Shown here: piece after piece, positions 8,172-16,894 of the stretch
Position numbering within the stretch: position 1 is the first letter of the stretch
Layout of the letters: the number at the start of each line of letters is the position of its first letter
Source of the DNA: an uncultured beta proteobacterium
GTDB lineage: Bacteria; Pseudomonadota; Gammaproteobacteria; Burkholderiales; Rhodocyclaceae
Length of the DNA: 64,000 nucleotides
NCBI GenBank assembly: GCA_903886975.1
Contig: CAISOB010000021.1
Location: forward strand, 1 to 64,000
Reading direction: 5' to 3'
The notes under the pieces: generated by a model
What the model saw: the letters and a program-made list of their open reading frames with translations, nothing else
The model's database searches: none
Told to the model about the DNA's origin: nothing
Made by a program: the position numbers and the translations under genes

Positions 8172-8199
8172 CTGGATTCCGGCTTTCGCCGGAATGACG
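8172..8199 (+). repeat. Dispersed REP-like palindromic repeat
   Basis: CTGG, then ATTCCGGC-tttc-GCCGGAAT and GACG; second member of the inverted pair upstream of the hicAB remnant. Confidence 0.8.
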
Positions 8200-8276
8200 A
8201 ATTTTCCACCTAATCAGCCCTGGGTGCGCATCGCTCTTGCTCACGCATGCTTGCACCAAGCGCTATCATTACCCAC

Positions 8277-8419
8277 ATGAACGCCAGCATCGAAAGACGC
8301 TTCAAGCAATCTTTGCTCGCCCTGCCTCGGCGACCGTCGTCTTCTCTGAAATCGAGGCCCTGATTGTCGCACTGGGAGGGTCCATCAAGGAGCGGGAAGG
8401 ATCGCGAGTCAAGCCATGA
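8277..8419 (+). pseudogene. hicA: hicA toxin gene, frameshifted and internally deleted
   Basis: After the ATG (reading M-N-A-S) the sense shifts to the next frame, which reads the typical HicA N-terminus HRKTLQAIFARPAS, then EALIVALGGSIKEREGSRV, and jumps straight to KP-stop. Normal HicA proteins continue with a strand carrying the catalytic histidine and a final helix that commonly ends in VKP. Here about 35-40 residues between GSRV and the terminal KP are missing, so the mRNA-cleavage active site is lost. The stop overlaps the hicB start (ATGA), as in intact operons, so the deletion spared the coupling junction. Confidence 0.75.
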
Positions 8420-8748
8420 ACACCATGAGTCACAAAGGGTACACTGCGAGAATTGAGTTCGATGAGCGCGACAATATCTTTGTCGGCCGCATTCTCGGAC
8501 TGCGCACGATGATCAGTTTTCACGCGGAAACGGTGGCCGGGTTACGGGCGGCATTCAAGACGAGCATCGAAGAATTCCTGCGTGACTGCAAGGAAGAAGG
8601 CGTCTGTCCCGAGAAACCGGCATCAGGCAAGCTCATGCTGCGCGTCCCGCCTGAAGTCCACGGGGCGGCGCCGGTCGCGGCTCAGGCGGCAGGCAAGAGC
8701 CTCAATCAATGGGCCACTGAAGTGCTTGAAGAAGCAGCCAGCGGTTGA
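8416..8748 (+). CDS. hicB: HicB family antitoxin (orphan)
   Basis: The 110-residue length is normal for HicB. The N-terminal half (GYTARIEFDERDNIFVGRIL, then the FHAETVAGL segment) is the degenerate RNase-H-like fold that binds HicA. The C-terminal half (SGKLMLRVPPEVH, then AAQAAGKSLNQWATEVL) is a ribbon-helix-helix DNA-binding domain. In an intact system it neutralises HicA and represses the operon. Its partner here is broken, so only autoregulation or cross-talk with another HicA remains possible. Start ATG at 8416 overlaps the hicA stop; a second ATG three codons on is also usable. Confidence 0.85.
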   Translation: MNTMSHKGYTARIEFDERDNIFVGRILGLRTMISFHAETVAGLRAAFKTSIEEFLRDCKEEGVCPEKPASGKLMLRVPPEVHGAAPVAAQAAGKSLNQWATEVLEEAASG

Positions 8749-8752
8749 GGAT

Positions 8753-9091
8753 TCACGGCGATAGGACCGTCCCGTCATTGTTCTCGGGTTGCGGACACGG
8801 CCACGACAGCAGTTCTGCGAGCCGGCAAACGACCCAGGCTGCTTCCTTCACGGTGACCACGGAAGATTCGGCAAGCAGGCCTTGATGGCAGCGCCCGAGA
8901 ACTTCCGCCTCGCCGAGTCCTTGATCGAATTGCATGGTCTGCGCATGTTCGACGAGGGTACAGGCCATGTCTTCGCAGAGATCGTAACGGCCGATGACGA
9001 ATTGGTGCGTGGCGCCGGGCAGCAGGCGTCCGCGCTCGACGAACAGGGCGATGAACGACGGCGCAATTTCGATCTGGTTCTCGTCCGGCAT
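8753..9091 (-). CDS. Conserved hypothetical protein, 112 aa
   Basis: The small protein begins PDENQIEIAPSFIALFVERG and includes SRYDLCED-like and LGRCHQGLL segments with two conserved-looking cysteines. Similar short betaproteobacterial proteins are sometimes labelled as chaperone-type ATPases, but no Walker motif is visible, so that label should not be trusted. It starts one base after the stop codon of the upstream LLM-family gene, indicating one transcript. The fold looks helical and the protein cytoplasmic. Confidence 0.65.
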   Translation of the reverse strand: MPDENQIEIAPSFIALFVERGRLLPGATHQFVIGRYDLCEDMACTLVEHAQTMQFDQGLGEAEVLGRCHQGLLAESSVVTVKEAAWVVCRLAELLSWPCPQPENNDGTVLSP

Positions 9092-9092
9092 G

Positions 9093-10094
9093 CTAATCCG
9101 CGACTGCTTCGACCGCGATTTCGATCGAGCGCAACCGCAGCGCCGGGTCGAAGACGTCGCAGACCAGCATCAATTCATCGGCGCCGGTGGCCTTGACCAG
9201 AGCGGCAAGTCCGTCGTGCACCGTGGCCGGACCGCCAATGACCGCGGCGGCGAGGAAGTCGCCGATGGCGGCCTGCTCCGGGCCGCTCAGCTGCGCCATG
9301 AAATCGCGCCTGGGCGGCATTAGCGGCTTGCGGTCGCCGCGCAGGATACCGAGGACGCGCTGGTAGGTGCTGCTCGCGAGGAACTGCGCCTCCTCATCGC
9401 TCGGCGCGGCGATCAGCGCCACGCCGATCATCAGACGCGGTTTGTCGAGGCTGCTCGACGGGCGGAATTCATTGTGATAGAGGTCGGCGGCCTGGAGCAG
9501 CAATTGCGGCGCAAAGTGCGCGGCGAAGGCGTAGGGCAAGCCGCGCTCGGCGGCGAGGCGCGCGGAGAACAGGCTCGAGCCGAGCAGCCAGATCGGCACG
9601 TTGGTCCCGGCGCCGGGAATGGCGACGATCGCCTGGCCGGCTTGGGGCGGCGCGAGCAATCTCTGCAGTTCGGCGACATCGCGCGGGAAGTCGGCTTCCG
9701 TTTCGGCGCGATTGCGGCGCAGCGCGCGCATGGTCGTCGGGTCGGTGCCGGGCGCGCGGCCGAGGCCGAGGTCGATGCGGTTCGGGTAGAGTTCGGCGAG
9801 CGTGCCGAAGGCCTCGGCGACGACGAGCGGCGCATGGTTGGGCAGCATGATGCCGCCCGAGCCGACACGGATGTGCTGCGTGCCGCCGGCGACGTAGCCG
9901 ACGAGCACCGCCGTCGCCGAACTCGCGATGCCCAGCAGGTTATGGTGCTCGGCCAGCCAGTAGCGCTTGAAGCCGAGCGCCTCGGCGCGCCGCGCGGTGC
10001 GCAGGGTGATGGCCAGCGCATCGGCGATGGTGCCGCCCTCGCGAATCTGCACGAGGTCGAGCATCGATAGCGGGATGTCCTTGAGTGCGTTCAT
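9093..10094 (-). CDS. Luciferase-like (LLM class) flavin-dependent oxidoreductase
   Basis: The 333-residue product is a full-length member of the bacterial-luciferase-like TIM-barrel family that uses reduced FMN. Recognisable parts are [12 protein letters not shown] at the N-terminus, the YWLAEHHN motif (about residues 42-49), [16 protein letters not shown], and [13 protein letters not shown]. The combination of AEHHN and GLGRAPG fits the subgroup often called MsnO8-like or DsbA-associated LLM oxidoreductases; the substrate is unknown. The start at 10094 has AGGAAGG 4 bases upstream and is preferred over the ATG at 10148, which lies inside vapC. Confidence 0.88.
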   Translation of the reverse strand: MNALKDIPLSMLDLVQIREGGTIADALAITLRTARRAEALGFKRYWLAEHHNLLGIASSATAVLVGYVAGGTQHIRVGSGGIMLPNHAPLVVAEAFGTLAELYPNRIDLGLGRAPGTDPTTMRALRRNRAETEADFPRDVAELQRLLAPPQAGQAIVAIPGAGTNVPIWLLGSSLFSARLAAERGLPYAFAAHFAPQLLLQAADLYHNEFRPSSSLDKPRLMIGVALIAAPSDEEAQFLASSTYQRVLGILRGDRKPLMPPRRDFMAQLSGPEQAAIGDFLAAAVIGGPATVHDGLAALVKATGADELMLVCDVFDPALRLRSIEIAVEAVAD

Positions 10095-10128
10095 CGGCCT
10101 TCCTGTCAGGTCCCGGGGGTTGATGATT

Positions 10129-10518
10129 TCAGGCAAGCGCGACGGCATGCTTGGGAAATGCGCGCAGCAGCTTGCGGTCCATTGTCACGAGCTGCGTTCC
10201 GAGCTTTAACGCCAGGGCGGCAAACTCGCAGTCGCAGGCCGAGCAGTCGCTATCCCGCACGAGTTCGAGCACATCGCGCGAATCGACGTCGAACTCCAGC
10301 CCGCGCAGCAGATCTTCTGCCTCTCGTTGCACGGCCGCCGCCTTCTCAAAGCTAAGTGTCTTGCGCCGCAGGTAACCGGCCAGGATCTTGCGGAACTCAC
10401 TGCGCCACAGGACCGGCGCAGCCCATTCGGGATCGTGCTCGAGCAAGGCCTCGGCACGCGACGTGTGCGTCCCCGGCAAGTACAGGCAGGCGATTACGTT
10501 CGCGTCGACGACGATCAC
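10129..10518 (-). CDS. vapC: VapC-like PIN domain ribonuclease toxin
   Basis: The 129-residue PIN domain keeps the acidic residues of the active site: Asp5 in VVDANV, a Glu in the WRSEFRK segment (about 41), Asp in [13 protein letters not shown] and Asp in LVTMDRKLL. Such toxins cleave tRNA or rRNA when the antitoxin is degraded. The start is GTG and overlaps the antitoxin stop as GTGA, so translation is coupled. The last 20 bp overlap the end of the upstream extension of the LLM gene but not its chosen start. Confidence 0.88.
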   Translation of the reverse strand: MIVVDANVIACLYLPGTHTSRAEALLEHDPEWAAPVLWRSEFRKILAGYLRRKTLSFEKAAAVQREAEDLLRGLEFDVDSRDVLELVRDSDCSACDCEFAALALKLGTQLVTMDRKLLRAFPKHAVALA

Positions 10519-10763
10519 GAACGCCCTGCCCTCTTGAATGCGTCGATGTCACGTGCGCGAAACTTCTTCGACGTCAAGTCGGCGCGAAGTTCGCGCGCTC
10601 GCGCAAGGCGCTCGCCCGCGGTTACCGTCGGTGGCGGCAGCAACGCGGCTTCCAGGCAGACGATCGCCTCGCTGTTGAGGCTGCGCCGGTTCAGGCCCGC
10701 AGACGCCTTCAGGCGCTGATAAACGGTGTCTGGAATATTCTTTAAGGTCAAGCTCGTCGGCAT
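10515..10763 (-). CDS. vapB: Arc/FitA-like ribbon-helix-helix antitoxin (VapB type)
   Basis: The product starts MPTSLTLKNIPDTVYQRLK and continues with NRRSLNSEAIVCLEAALL, the ribbon-helix-helix pattern of FitA/VapB antitoxins. The rest, residues 45-82, is basic and would wrap the PIN toxin. The ATG at 10763 is chosen because the domain begins there; an ATG 11 codons upstream would include residues encoded by the operator-like repeats. Overlaps vapC by 4 bases. Confidence 0.85.
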   Translation of the reverse strand: MPTSLTLKNIPDTVYQRLKASAGLNRRSLNSEAIVCLEAALLPPPTVTAGERLARARELRADLTSKKFRARDIDAFKRAGRS

Positions 10764-10770
10764 CGCGATT

Positions 10771-10800
10771 TCCAACCAATTCCAACCAATATGCAACCAT
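10771..10800 (-). promoter_or_regulatory. Three helically phased direct repeats, candidate antitoxin operator
   Basis: On the minus strand the sequence reads ATGGTTGCAT, then ATTGGTTGGA twice: two exact 10-bp repeats and one degenerate copy, with TGGTTG cores spaced 11 and 10 bp. It lies 7 bp upstream of the vapB start. FitA/VapB proteins bind such repeats to repress their operon; that these are the operator is inference. Confidence 0.5.
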
Positions 10801-10868
10801 TGTGGTTCCTATCCGCCGGTCAGACAAGCGCTCTGCCGGTGCGTTCGCTCACGGTGACGGCGGGTCTT

Positions 10869-10896
10869 CTGGATTCCGGCTTTCGCCGGAATGACG
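10869..10896 (+). repeat. Dispersed REP-like palindromic repeat
   Basis: CTGG, ATTCCGGC-tttc-GCCGGAAT, GACG. It lies 53 bp before the SMP-30 gene start and downstream of the divergent vapB start region. Confidence 0.8.
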
Positions 10897-10949
10897 TCGT
10901 AAGTATTACACTGCGGCATAATCCAAATCTCCGCACACCGGATGACAAT

Positions 10950-11873
10950 ATGAATACCAACCCATTCGAAATCATCGACGAACGCTTCAGCAAACTGGTG
11001 TTCGGTCATATCCGCCTCGACTGCCTGTATACCGGCTGCCGCTGGGCCGAGGGACCGGCCTACTTTGCTGCCGGCCGCTACCTGCTGTGGTCGGACATCC
11101 CCAACGACCGGGTGATGCGCTGGGACGAGACCGATGGCTCGGTGTCGGTCTTCCAGGCGCCGGCCTTTTATGCCAATGGCCATACGGTAGACCGCGAAGG
11201 CCGGCTCATCGCCTGCGAGCACGGCGGGCGCTGCGTTTCGCGCTTTGAGCACGACGGCTCGCGCAGCGTGCTGACGACGGGCGGCGCCGGCTGGCGCCTC
11301 AATTCGCCGAACGATGTGGTGGTCAAGTCCGACGGCAGCGTGTGGTTCAGCGACCCGAGCTATGGGATCGACTCGGACTACGAGGGTCACGCCGCGCCGC
11401 AGGAGACCGATGGCTGCCACGTCTGGCGGCTCGAACCGGAAAGCGGCCGGCTGACGGCGGTGGCCACCGATTTCGAAAAGCCCAACGGCCTCGCCTTCTC
11501 ACTTGACGAGCGCCTGCTCTATGTCGTCGACACCGGCGCGACGCACCGGTCCGGCGGACCGCGCCATATTCGCCGCTTCAGCGTCAATGCCGATGGCGCG
11601 AGTCTCTCGGGTGGCGAGATCTTTGCGGAATCCACGAACGGGCTGCACGACGGCTTGCGGCTCGACACGCACGGCAACCTGTGGGTCAGCGCGGGAGACG
11701 GCGTCCATTGCTATGCGCCCGACGCCACCCTGCTCGGCAAAATCCGCATTCCTGAAGTCGTTTCCAACGTGTGTTTCGGCGGCATCAAGCGCAACCGCTT
11801 GTTCATTTGCGCGTCGAGCTCGGTGTATGCCGTGTACCTTAACGCGGCGGGCGCACTGCGCCCGGCGTCCTGA
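10950..11873 (+). CDS. SMP-30/gluconolactonase family protein
   Basis: The 307-residue beta-propeller begins at MNTNPFEIIDERF; the frame is open upstream but that part carries the dispersed repeat and is not coding. Family signatures are RWAEGPAYF (Glu as metal ligand), LNSPNDVVVKSDGSVWFSDPSYG (Asn and Asp ligands), EKPNGLAFSLDERLLYVVDTG and GLHDGLRLDTHGNLW. These bind a divalent metal and open sugar-acid lactones. No signal peptide, so cytoplasmic. It stands alone; the likely physiological link is to the sugar dehydrogenases elsewhere in the window, but there is no operon evidence. Confidence 0.9.
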   Translation: MNTNPFEIIDERFSKLVFGHIRLDCLYTGCRWAEGPAYFAAGRYLLWSDIPNDRVMRWDETDGSVSVFQAPAFYANGHTVDREGRLIACEHGGRCVSRFEHDGSRSVLTTGGAGWRLNSPNDVVVKSDGSVWFSDPSYGIDSDYEGHAAPQETDGCHVWRLEPESGRLTAVATDFEKPNGLAFSLDERLLYVVDTGATHRSGGPRHIRRFSVNADGASLSGGEIFAESTNGLHDGLRLDTHGNLWVSAGDGVHCYAPDATLLGKIRIPEVVSNVCFGGIKRNRLFICASSSVYAVYLNAAGALRPAS

Positions 11874-11915
11874 GTGCAAATTGCAGGGGCCTTCGCGGCG
11901 CCGTGCGCGAACCGC

Positions 11916-12116
11916 TCACTTGCGGTCGATTTGAATGTTTTCCTTAGTGCCGCTATTGGAGACCGAGATCATGATGCCGATGCCGATCACGATCGCGACG
12001 CCGATCAGGGTCCACGTTGTACCGATGCTTTGCAGAATTCCCAACTTCCAGAGCGCGGCGAGCACGCCGCCGACGAGGACCACGAATCCAACAAGATACA
12101 TGCCTGCCCATTTCAT
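11916..12116 (-). CDS. Small membrane protein, 66 aa
   Basis: Two hydrophobic helices, residues 4-25 and 33-52, are separated by a short loop, with a polar C-terminal tail (TKENIQIDRK). An AGGAG ribosome binding site 6 bases before the ATG supports it as a real gene. It is in the range of small stress or accessory membrane proteins. No specific function is recognised. Confidence 0.7.
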   Translation of the reverse strand: MKWAGMYLVGFVVLVGGVLAALWKLGILQSIGTTWTLIGVAIVIGIGIMISVSNSGTKENIQIDRK

Positions 12117-12246
12117 ACCAAGCTCCTGATAAGATCAGATCCCGATCGTTAAAGAATACGTGCGCATCAAGTCGTCGTCTGTGTGCTGGCGTACCAAGCC
12201 AGCGCAGCGGTTCATTCTTGAGTAGAAGACATTGACAAGGAACGCC

Positions 12247-12669
12247 ATGAACAGACCAGCCGGTTTCCGAAAACACGCGCGGCGAATTTTTTTCGTTCTG
12301 GCGGCTTTGCTGCTAGCCGGCAGTGCGCAGGCCGAGTGGATCCTGCTCGGCCGCAATGAAGCCATCCGTTTCTATCTCGAGCAGAAATCGATCCTGAAGA
12401 ACGGCGATTTCACACAGATATTGCAGCTCCTGGATTTCACGTCGGCTCAGTGGGTCGATGCACAGACCGTCGTCGGATCGCTCAAGGTACTCGTCGAGTA
12501 CGACTGCGCCAAGCCGCGTTCGCGGGCGCTGGCCAGCGAAGCGTTTTCCGAACAGATGGGCGACGGCCGGCTGGTGTCGAAAGAGCGGTTTCCAGATCCC
12601 ACATGGGACCCCGTCGAGCCGGGCACTACCCCCGACAAGATCCGGCAGATTGCCTGCGCAAAGAAATAA
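12247..12669 (+). CDS. Exported surface-adhesin E-like hypothetical protein
   Basis: The start ATG at 12247 has AAGGA upstream. The protein has a basic start (RKHARR), a hydrophobic core FFVLAALLLAGS and an AQA cleavage site near residue 27, so it should be exported. The mature part begins EWILLGRN and has the pattern W..L..D.....Y.......W......S.K.LVEYDC with two cysteines (near residues 91 and 137), as in small periplasmic proteins of the surface-adhesin E group. The function of that group is poorly known, and adhesion is not implied by sequence. It is a single gene. Confidence 0.75.
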   Translation: MNRPAGFRKHARRIFFVLAALLLAGSAQAEWILLGRNEAIRFYLEQKSILKNGDFTQILQLLDFTSAQWVDAQTVVGSLKVLVEYDCAKPRSRALASEAFSEQMGDGRLVSKERFPDPTWDPVEPGTTPDKIRQIACAKK

Positions 12670-12678
12670 GCGTGGCGC

Positions 12679-12948
12679 TCAGGGCCGGGCGCCGGAATCG
12701 ACCTCAACACCGGCAGGCTTGCGGCCACGCGCGGCGGCAGGCATGTCGCAGGAGAGCCGACAACTTACGCCCTCGATCTTCTTCCCGGCGACGAATCGCG
12801 TCAGGTTGCAGCAGATGATTTCATTGGCCTGGGACAGCTGCGCAATCTCGCGCTGCAAATGGGGCATCGGAATGTTGAGCGCCTGGGCGATCTGAATATC
12901 AAGCTGCTCACCGTTATTCTTCAAGAAACGGAGAATGTCCGAAGTCAT
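12679..12948 (-). CDS. Small winged-helix-type putative regulator, 89 aa
   Basis: Residues 1-50 (SDILRFLKNNGEQLDIQIAQ, then LNIPMPHLQREIAQLSQANEII) have the pattern of a winged helix: helix, helix, recognition helix and wing. Two cysteine pairs follow (IICCNLTRF and VSCRLSCDMP), which could bind a metal or sense redox state. The tail is AARGRKPAG. Similar short betaproteobacterial proteins are annotated as ArsR-type regulators. Target unknown; convergent with the exported protein gene. Confidence 0.65.
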   Translation of the reverse strand: MTSDILRFLKNNGEQLDIQIAQALNIPMPHLQREIAQLSQANEIICCNLTRFVAGKKIEGVSCRLSCDMPAAARGRKPAGVEVDSGARP

Positions 12949-13129
12949 CTCATACTCCTATCCGGCACGATCGTCGCCGACATCTGCAAGGCCGGCCGAC
13001 GAAAAAATTGGAACTACGAGGCAAAGACCGCCGCCGGACCCAGGAGTTCCGCGGCGCGCGATTTATTATGCTGCCGGAATGGTTGGCCGGCAATCCAATC
13101 AGCGCGATGCGGTTTGAAACTTGGCGCCA

Positions 13130-14194
13130 TCATAACGTTCTGTCGTTATCGGCGCTTTCATAAAGATCGAGGTGATTGCCCAACTGCTGCTTGAGCGGAT
13201 CGGTCAGACGGTTGAGCTCGCGGACAACTTCCGGATCCATCTCGATGGCCAGCGAATGCACATTGGCTTTCAGTTGCGCGCGGTTTCTCGCGCCGACCAG
13301 GGCGCAGCTGATGTTCGGGTTCTCGATGGCCCAGCGTATCGCGAGCTCGGCCATGTCAACCTTGTTCGCGCCGGCGACCGCCTTGATCGCCTTGATCGCG
13401 CGGTCGGTCTCGTCCTCGAAACCGGCTTCGCCATGCCGGCACAGCGGCGATCCCGATGCAGCGAAGTGCCGGGTCCGGCGCTGCCATTCGGGGACCACGG
13501 CCAGTGTCGGGTATTTGCCGGCGAGTATGCCCTGCAAGAGGGTCATGTAGCTGATGATCCCGACGCCATTTTCCTTGCAGGACGCCATGGCATCGAATTC
13601 GACGGCGCGGCACAGCAGGTTGTAAGGCAACTCGTTGGCGGCGACGGCGAAGTTCGCCGGGATGTCCTCCTGCATCCGTCCGGCGGAAAAATTGCTGATG
13701 CCGATGTGGCGGATCTTCCCGCTTTGCTTGAGCTTGGCCAGGATCTCGAAGGTGCGCCCGATTTCCGGCGGATTATCGATGACCGCAGGATCCTTGGTGA
13801 AGTGCTTGATCGAGTGCGGATGGATCGGCCAGTGCAGCATGTAGAGGTCGATGTAATCGGTGTGCAGGCGCTTGAGCGAGGCTTCGCAATGTTCCTCGAG
13901 TACACCCGGGTAGCAGTTGGCCGGCGTGACTTTCGAGCCGATGATGATTGAATCGCGCTTTAAGCCTTGCATGGCGATCGCCAGCGAGCTTTCGCTGCGA
14001 CCTTCGTTGTACGCTTCGGCAGTGTCGAAGTAATTGATGCCGCAGTCGACGGCCGCATGGACGACGTCGTTGACATCGCTCTGGTCCTGATTGCCCCAGT
14101 ATGGCCCGCCGCCGAAAGTCCAGCAGCCGATGCCGAGTACGGAGAGCTTCAAATCCGCCGCGCCGCATTGCCGGTAGGCCATATCGACGCTCAT
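13130..14194 (-). CDS. Aldo/keto reductase
   Basis: The 354-residue TIM barrel has the complete AKR catalytic tetrad: Asp57, Tyr62 (FDTAEAYNEG), Lys88 (IGSKV) and His121 (LHWP). NADPH-binding features include GISNFSAG and the late LVGARNRAQLKANV. The enzyme reduces or oxidises an aldehyde, ketose or sugar. Its ATG overlaps the stop of the upstream RbsD/FucU gene by 4 bases, so a sugar substrate is the best guess, for example a fucose- or galactose-type dehydrogenase reaction. Four-base overlaps like this indicate translational coupling. Confidence 0.9.
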   Translation of the reverse strand: MSVDMAYRQCGAADLKLSVLGIGCWTFGGGPYWGNQDQSDVNDVVHAAVDCGINYFDTAEAYNEGRSESSLAIAMQGLKRDSIIIGSKVTPANCYPGVLEEHCEASLKRLHTDYIDLYMLHWPIHPHSIKHFTKDPAVIDNPPEIGRTFEILAKLKQSGKIRHIGISNFSAGRMQEDIPANFAVAANELPYNLLCRAVEFDAMASCKENGVGIISYMTLLQGILAGKYPTLAVVPEWQRRTRHFAASGSPLCRHGEAGFEDETDRAIKAIKAVAGANKVDMAELAIRWAIENPNISCALVGARNRAQLKANVHSLAIEMDPEVVRELNRLTDPLKQQLGNHLDLYESADNDRTL

Positions 14195-14607
14195 TTGACG
14201 ACTCCGATGGTCAGCAGGATGTTGGCAAAGCGCCGGCTCTCGCCGGTGGCGATCACCAGGCAGGTCGAATCGGCTTTCGCTTCGTCATAAAACTCGAAGC
14301 GCTTGAGCCGCGTGAACGTAATACCGGCGCCGAGGACGTCGGCAAATTCCTGGAAGATTTCCGGGACCTCGCCGTCGGCCGGCAGCATCACGGTGGCCTT
14401 CTCGACCATTACCGACTCGGCCAGGACCTTGAGCACGTCGACGGCGCCCAGCATGTCCTTGGCCAGATTCAGATACACCCTGCGCGCCCCGGGCGGCGCG
14501 CCGGTCGAGAACGGATAGTTGCCATCGGCGATCAGCATCTGGGCACCATGGCCGCTGCTGCCGAGCGCCTGGAGGATTTCGGGATGCAGCAGTTTCGTCT
14601 TGAGCAT
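14191..14607 (-). CDS. RbsD/FucU family sugar mutarotase
   Basis: The 138-residue product begins MLKTKLLHPEILQALGSSGHG, the N-terminal helix typical of RbsD/FucU, with the catalytic-type histidine in GHGAQMLIADGNYP. It ends with the YDEAKADSTCLVIATGE segment that is close to FucU. Such proteins are cytoplasmic decamers that interconvert alpha and beta anomers of free sugars (ribose, fucose) so that the next enzyme receives its preferred anomer. Start 14607 has AGGAAG upstream. The downstream partner is the aldo/keto reductase, consistent with delivering an anomer for oxidation. Confidence 0.85.
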   Translation of the reverse strand: MLKTKLLHPEILQALGSSGHGAQMLIADGNYPFSTGAPPGARRVYLNLAKDMLGAVDVLKVLAESVMVEKATVMLPADGEVPEIFQEFADVLGAGITFTRLKRFEFYDEAKADSTCLVIATGESRRFANILLTIGVVK

Positions 14608-14912
14608 AGATTCTTCCTGAGAGTGGATTCCGGACGCGCCAAATGTCGCGCGGTAGGGCCTCGGCAACCAGAAAATGCGCACTATCCGGGTCGCGCGGCC
14701 AACGTAGTAGACTACCAGCATCAGGGCTCGCTCAGGCGAAGTTCATGCTCGTTAGCCATGGCGATTGATCGCATGCCCTGGCATCGCCATCTGAATTCAG
14801 TATCGCCATTCCGGCGACCGCCGAATCCAGAGTTGCGAAGCACAAACTGGGTCCCGGCTTGCGCCGGGACGACGGATTCTTGAACTGACTGGCGCTATGG
14901 AGTCCCGCGGGC
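14608..14912. other. Intergenic stretch with one REP-like copy
   Basis: Besides the repeat at 14847 I see no gene. It contains the upstream region of the leftward mutarotase/reductase pair, without a clear promoter. Confidence 0.4.
14847..14874 (+). repeat. Variant REP-like repeat
   Basis: CTGG, GTCCCGGC-ttgc-GCCGGGAC, GACG. The stem bases covary (GTCCC/GGGAC) relative to the ATTCC/GGAAT form, so the palindrome is kept. Confidence 0.7.
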
Positions 14913-16649
14913 TCAGGCCGCCGCTTGCCCGGCAAGCGTGGCGCCGAAGACCTTGGCCTCGACGTTGATGCGCATGGCGCCCCAGTGGCGACCGCCAATC
15001 ATGATCGGGCTGGCAATTTCGAGCAAGGTCAGCCCGGTATTGAGCTGCACATAGATTTGTGCCACGAAGGGATCCTCGTTGCGCGCCGACTTGATGCCCA
15101 CCGGATCGTTGAAGATCCGCTGGTGGCGGCTGAAAACAAGGTCCTTCTCCGGGTTGCCGGTATGGATCGAAAACTTGCGGCAATGCGTCGGCGCGTAGCC
15201 GTTGGTATCGACCGCGATCAACGATACCGCGCCCGGCAGCTTGTCGAGAACCTCCTGGTAGAGTTCCTGCAGCTTGCCCGCGACCGCTTTGGTATAAGCC
15301 GTCTCGAACTTGGGCGGCTCGGTATTGGGAACTTGCCGGTAGGACTGATCGAAGATGTCCACGCCCTCGTCGGCGAATTGCTGGAGTATCGCCTGGGCGC
15401 GGTCGCGATAGGCGAGAAACGGCGCAAGCGCCGTCTCGAAACTGCCGCCGCCGAGCTTGAAGCGCGCGCCGGAGGTGAGAATGTTTTCGGTCGATGCCGC
15501 CAGGGCGCGAGCCGAGTCGAGCGACACGCGCATGTGCTCGCCGAGATTGTGGCTCAGCCCGTCGATTTCCCGCGCGCGCTCGAGGATTTCGCGGTTGGCC
15601 GTTTCGAGATCGGCCATCGCTGCGGTGATGCCGTGCAGATCATTGCTGGTCGCCCGGATATTCTCGACCATGCCGGAGAAATTGCCGGCCGCGCGATCCA
15701 CGGCGGCCCGCGCGTCCTCGGTGTCGGCACTGACCTGCTGCGTCACCTCGAGCGTGTCGTCCGCGAGGCTGGTCATCGCGCCGATGCTCGTGGTGATCGT
15801 GCTCGCCGCCTTCTTGGTGCGCTCGGCGAGCTTGCGCACCTCGTCGGCAACAACGGCAAAACCGCGTCCCTGCTCACCGGCGCGAGCGGCTTCGATCGCG
15901 GCATTGAGTGCAAGCAGATTCGTCTGGTCGGAAATATCCTGAATCAGGCTGATGCTCTGGCCGATGTCGACCGAGTGCTTGGCAAGCGTTTCGACGGTGG
16001 TGCGAAAGGCCTGCTGCCGGGTATTGATCGCCGCAATCTTACTGGCCAAAGCCTGAAGTTCGGTTTGCGAATGTCGTGCTTCATCGAGCCGCTGTTCGGA
16101 CACGTTGTTCAGCGCCGCGACCCGCTGGGCCACATCGGCGGCGGTACCCGTAACCTCGGCGCAGGTTGTGCTGATATTGTGCGACAAGGACACTTGCGTT
16201 TGCGACTCCGTAGTCGCCGTCACCAGGTGCGATTTCAGCTGCACCGACTCGCTGGCAATCAACATCGTCTGCCGACGAATCAGGTCGATCATCTCGCGCA
16301 GCCTGGCCATCACGGTGTTGTACTTCGCGCTGACCTCCGGCAGGGAAGACGACTCGAGGTCCGACGACAAATCGCCAGTGCGTGCCGCTGCCTGCTCAAG
16401 AACCGATGCAAGATCGCCGACGGGCGCGAGGAGCACACGTCTCAAGACATAGGCCCCGCCCGCGAGTACGATCAGATCGAGCAGCACGGTGCCCAGCAGG
16501 CTGCCCAGCCCTAACGGCGCTGTCCCGCCGGTCTGGTACCAATAGTAGAGCAGCGGCGCGGCCATGAAGGCCACCGCCACGGCGATTGCACAACAGAAAG
16601 GGGTCATCTGATTGATGGCGCGAGGCGAACCGGCGAAGACCTTGGGCAT
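14913..16649 (-). CDS. Methyl-accepting chemotaxis protein with C-terminal sensor region
   Basis: The 578-residue receptor has two N-terminal membrane helices (about 16-38 and 47-69) separated by only about ten residues, so there is no periplasmic sensor. A HAMP-like region follows. The signalling hairpin tip is the classic [20 protein letters not shown], then [18 protein letters not shown]. After the hairpin there is a folded domain, residues 400-570, with [30 protein letters not shown] and [15 protein letters not shown]. It resembles a PAS/Cache-like sensor and includes several His and one Cys that might hold a ligand or metal. Sensing would be cytoplasmic. Start has GGAGAG upstream. No chemotaxis operon partner is adjacent. 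Confidence 0.9.
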   Translation of the reverse strand: MPKVFAGSPRAINQMTPFCCAIAVAVAFMAAPLLYYWYQTGGTAPLGLGSLLGTVLLDLIVLAGGAYVLRRVLLAPVGDLASVLEQAAARTGDLSSDLESSSLPEVSAKYNTVMARLREMIDLIRRQTMLIASESVQLKSHLVTATTESQTQVSLSHNISTTCAEVTGTAADVAQRVAALNNVSEQRLDEARHSQTELQALASKIAAINTRQQAFRTTVETLAKHSVDIGQSISLIQDISDQTNLLALNAAIEAARAGEQGRGFAVVADEVRKLAERTKKAASTITTSIGAMTSLADDTLEVTQQVSADTEDARAAVDRAAGNFSGMVENIRATSNDLHGITAAMADLETANREILERAREIDGLSHNLGEHMRVSLDSARALAASTENILTSGARFKLGGGSFETALAPFLAYRDRAQAILQQFADEGVDIFDQSYRQVPNTEPPKFETAYTKAVAGKLQELYQEVLDKLPGAVSLIAVDTNGYAPTHCRKFSIHTGNPEKDLVFSRHQRIFNDPVGIKSARNEDPFVAQIYVQLNTGLTLLEIASPIMIGGRHWGAMRINVEAKVFGATLAGQAAA

Positions 16650-16894
16650 AAGTACTCTCCGAATTACTTTATGGAAAATAACTATTTGTCATAGATGCTA
16701 AGTATAGCATCCATGGCAACTATGCAAATAAGCTTTTTTGGCCCCGTGGTCCTGCCGTACGCCGAAGCGCGCGCCCGGTTCGCCCAGGCGGAAAAGCTGT
16801 TAGCATTGCAGGCGCGGCAGAAATAGAAACCGGGGCACACCCGGGCGACGCCGCCGCGCGGGTACTTTCCTTCACCAATACGGACAAGAAGACA

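Noticed and set aside
14925..16514. 529-codon frame antisense to the chemoreceptor
   Set aside because: Complement of the conserved signalling hairpin; GC-bias artefact.
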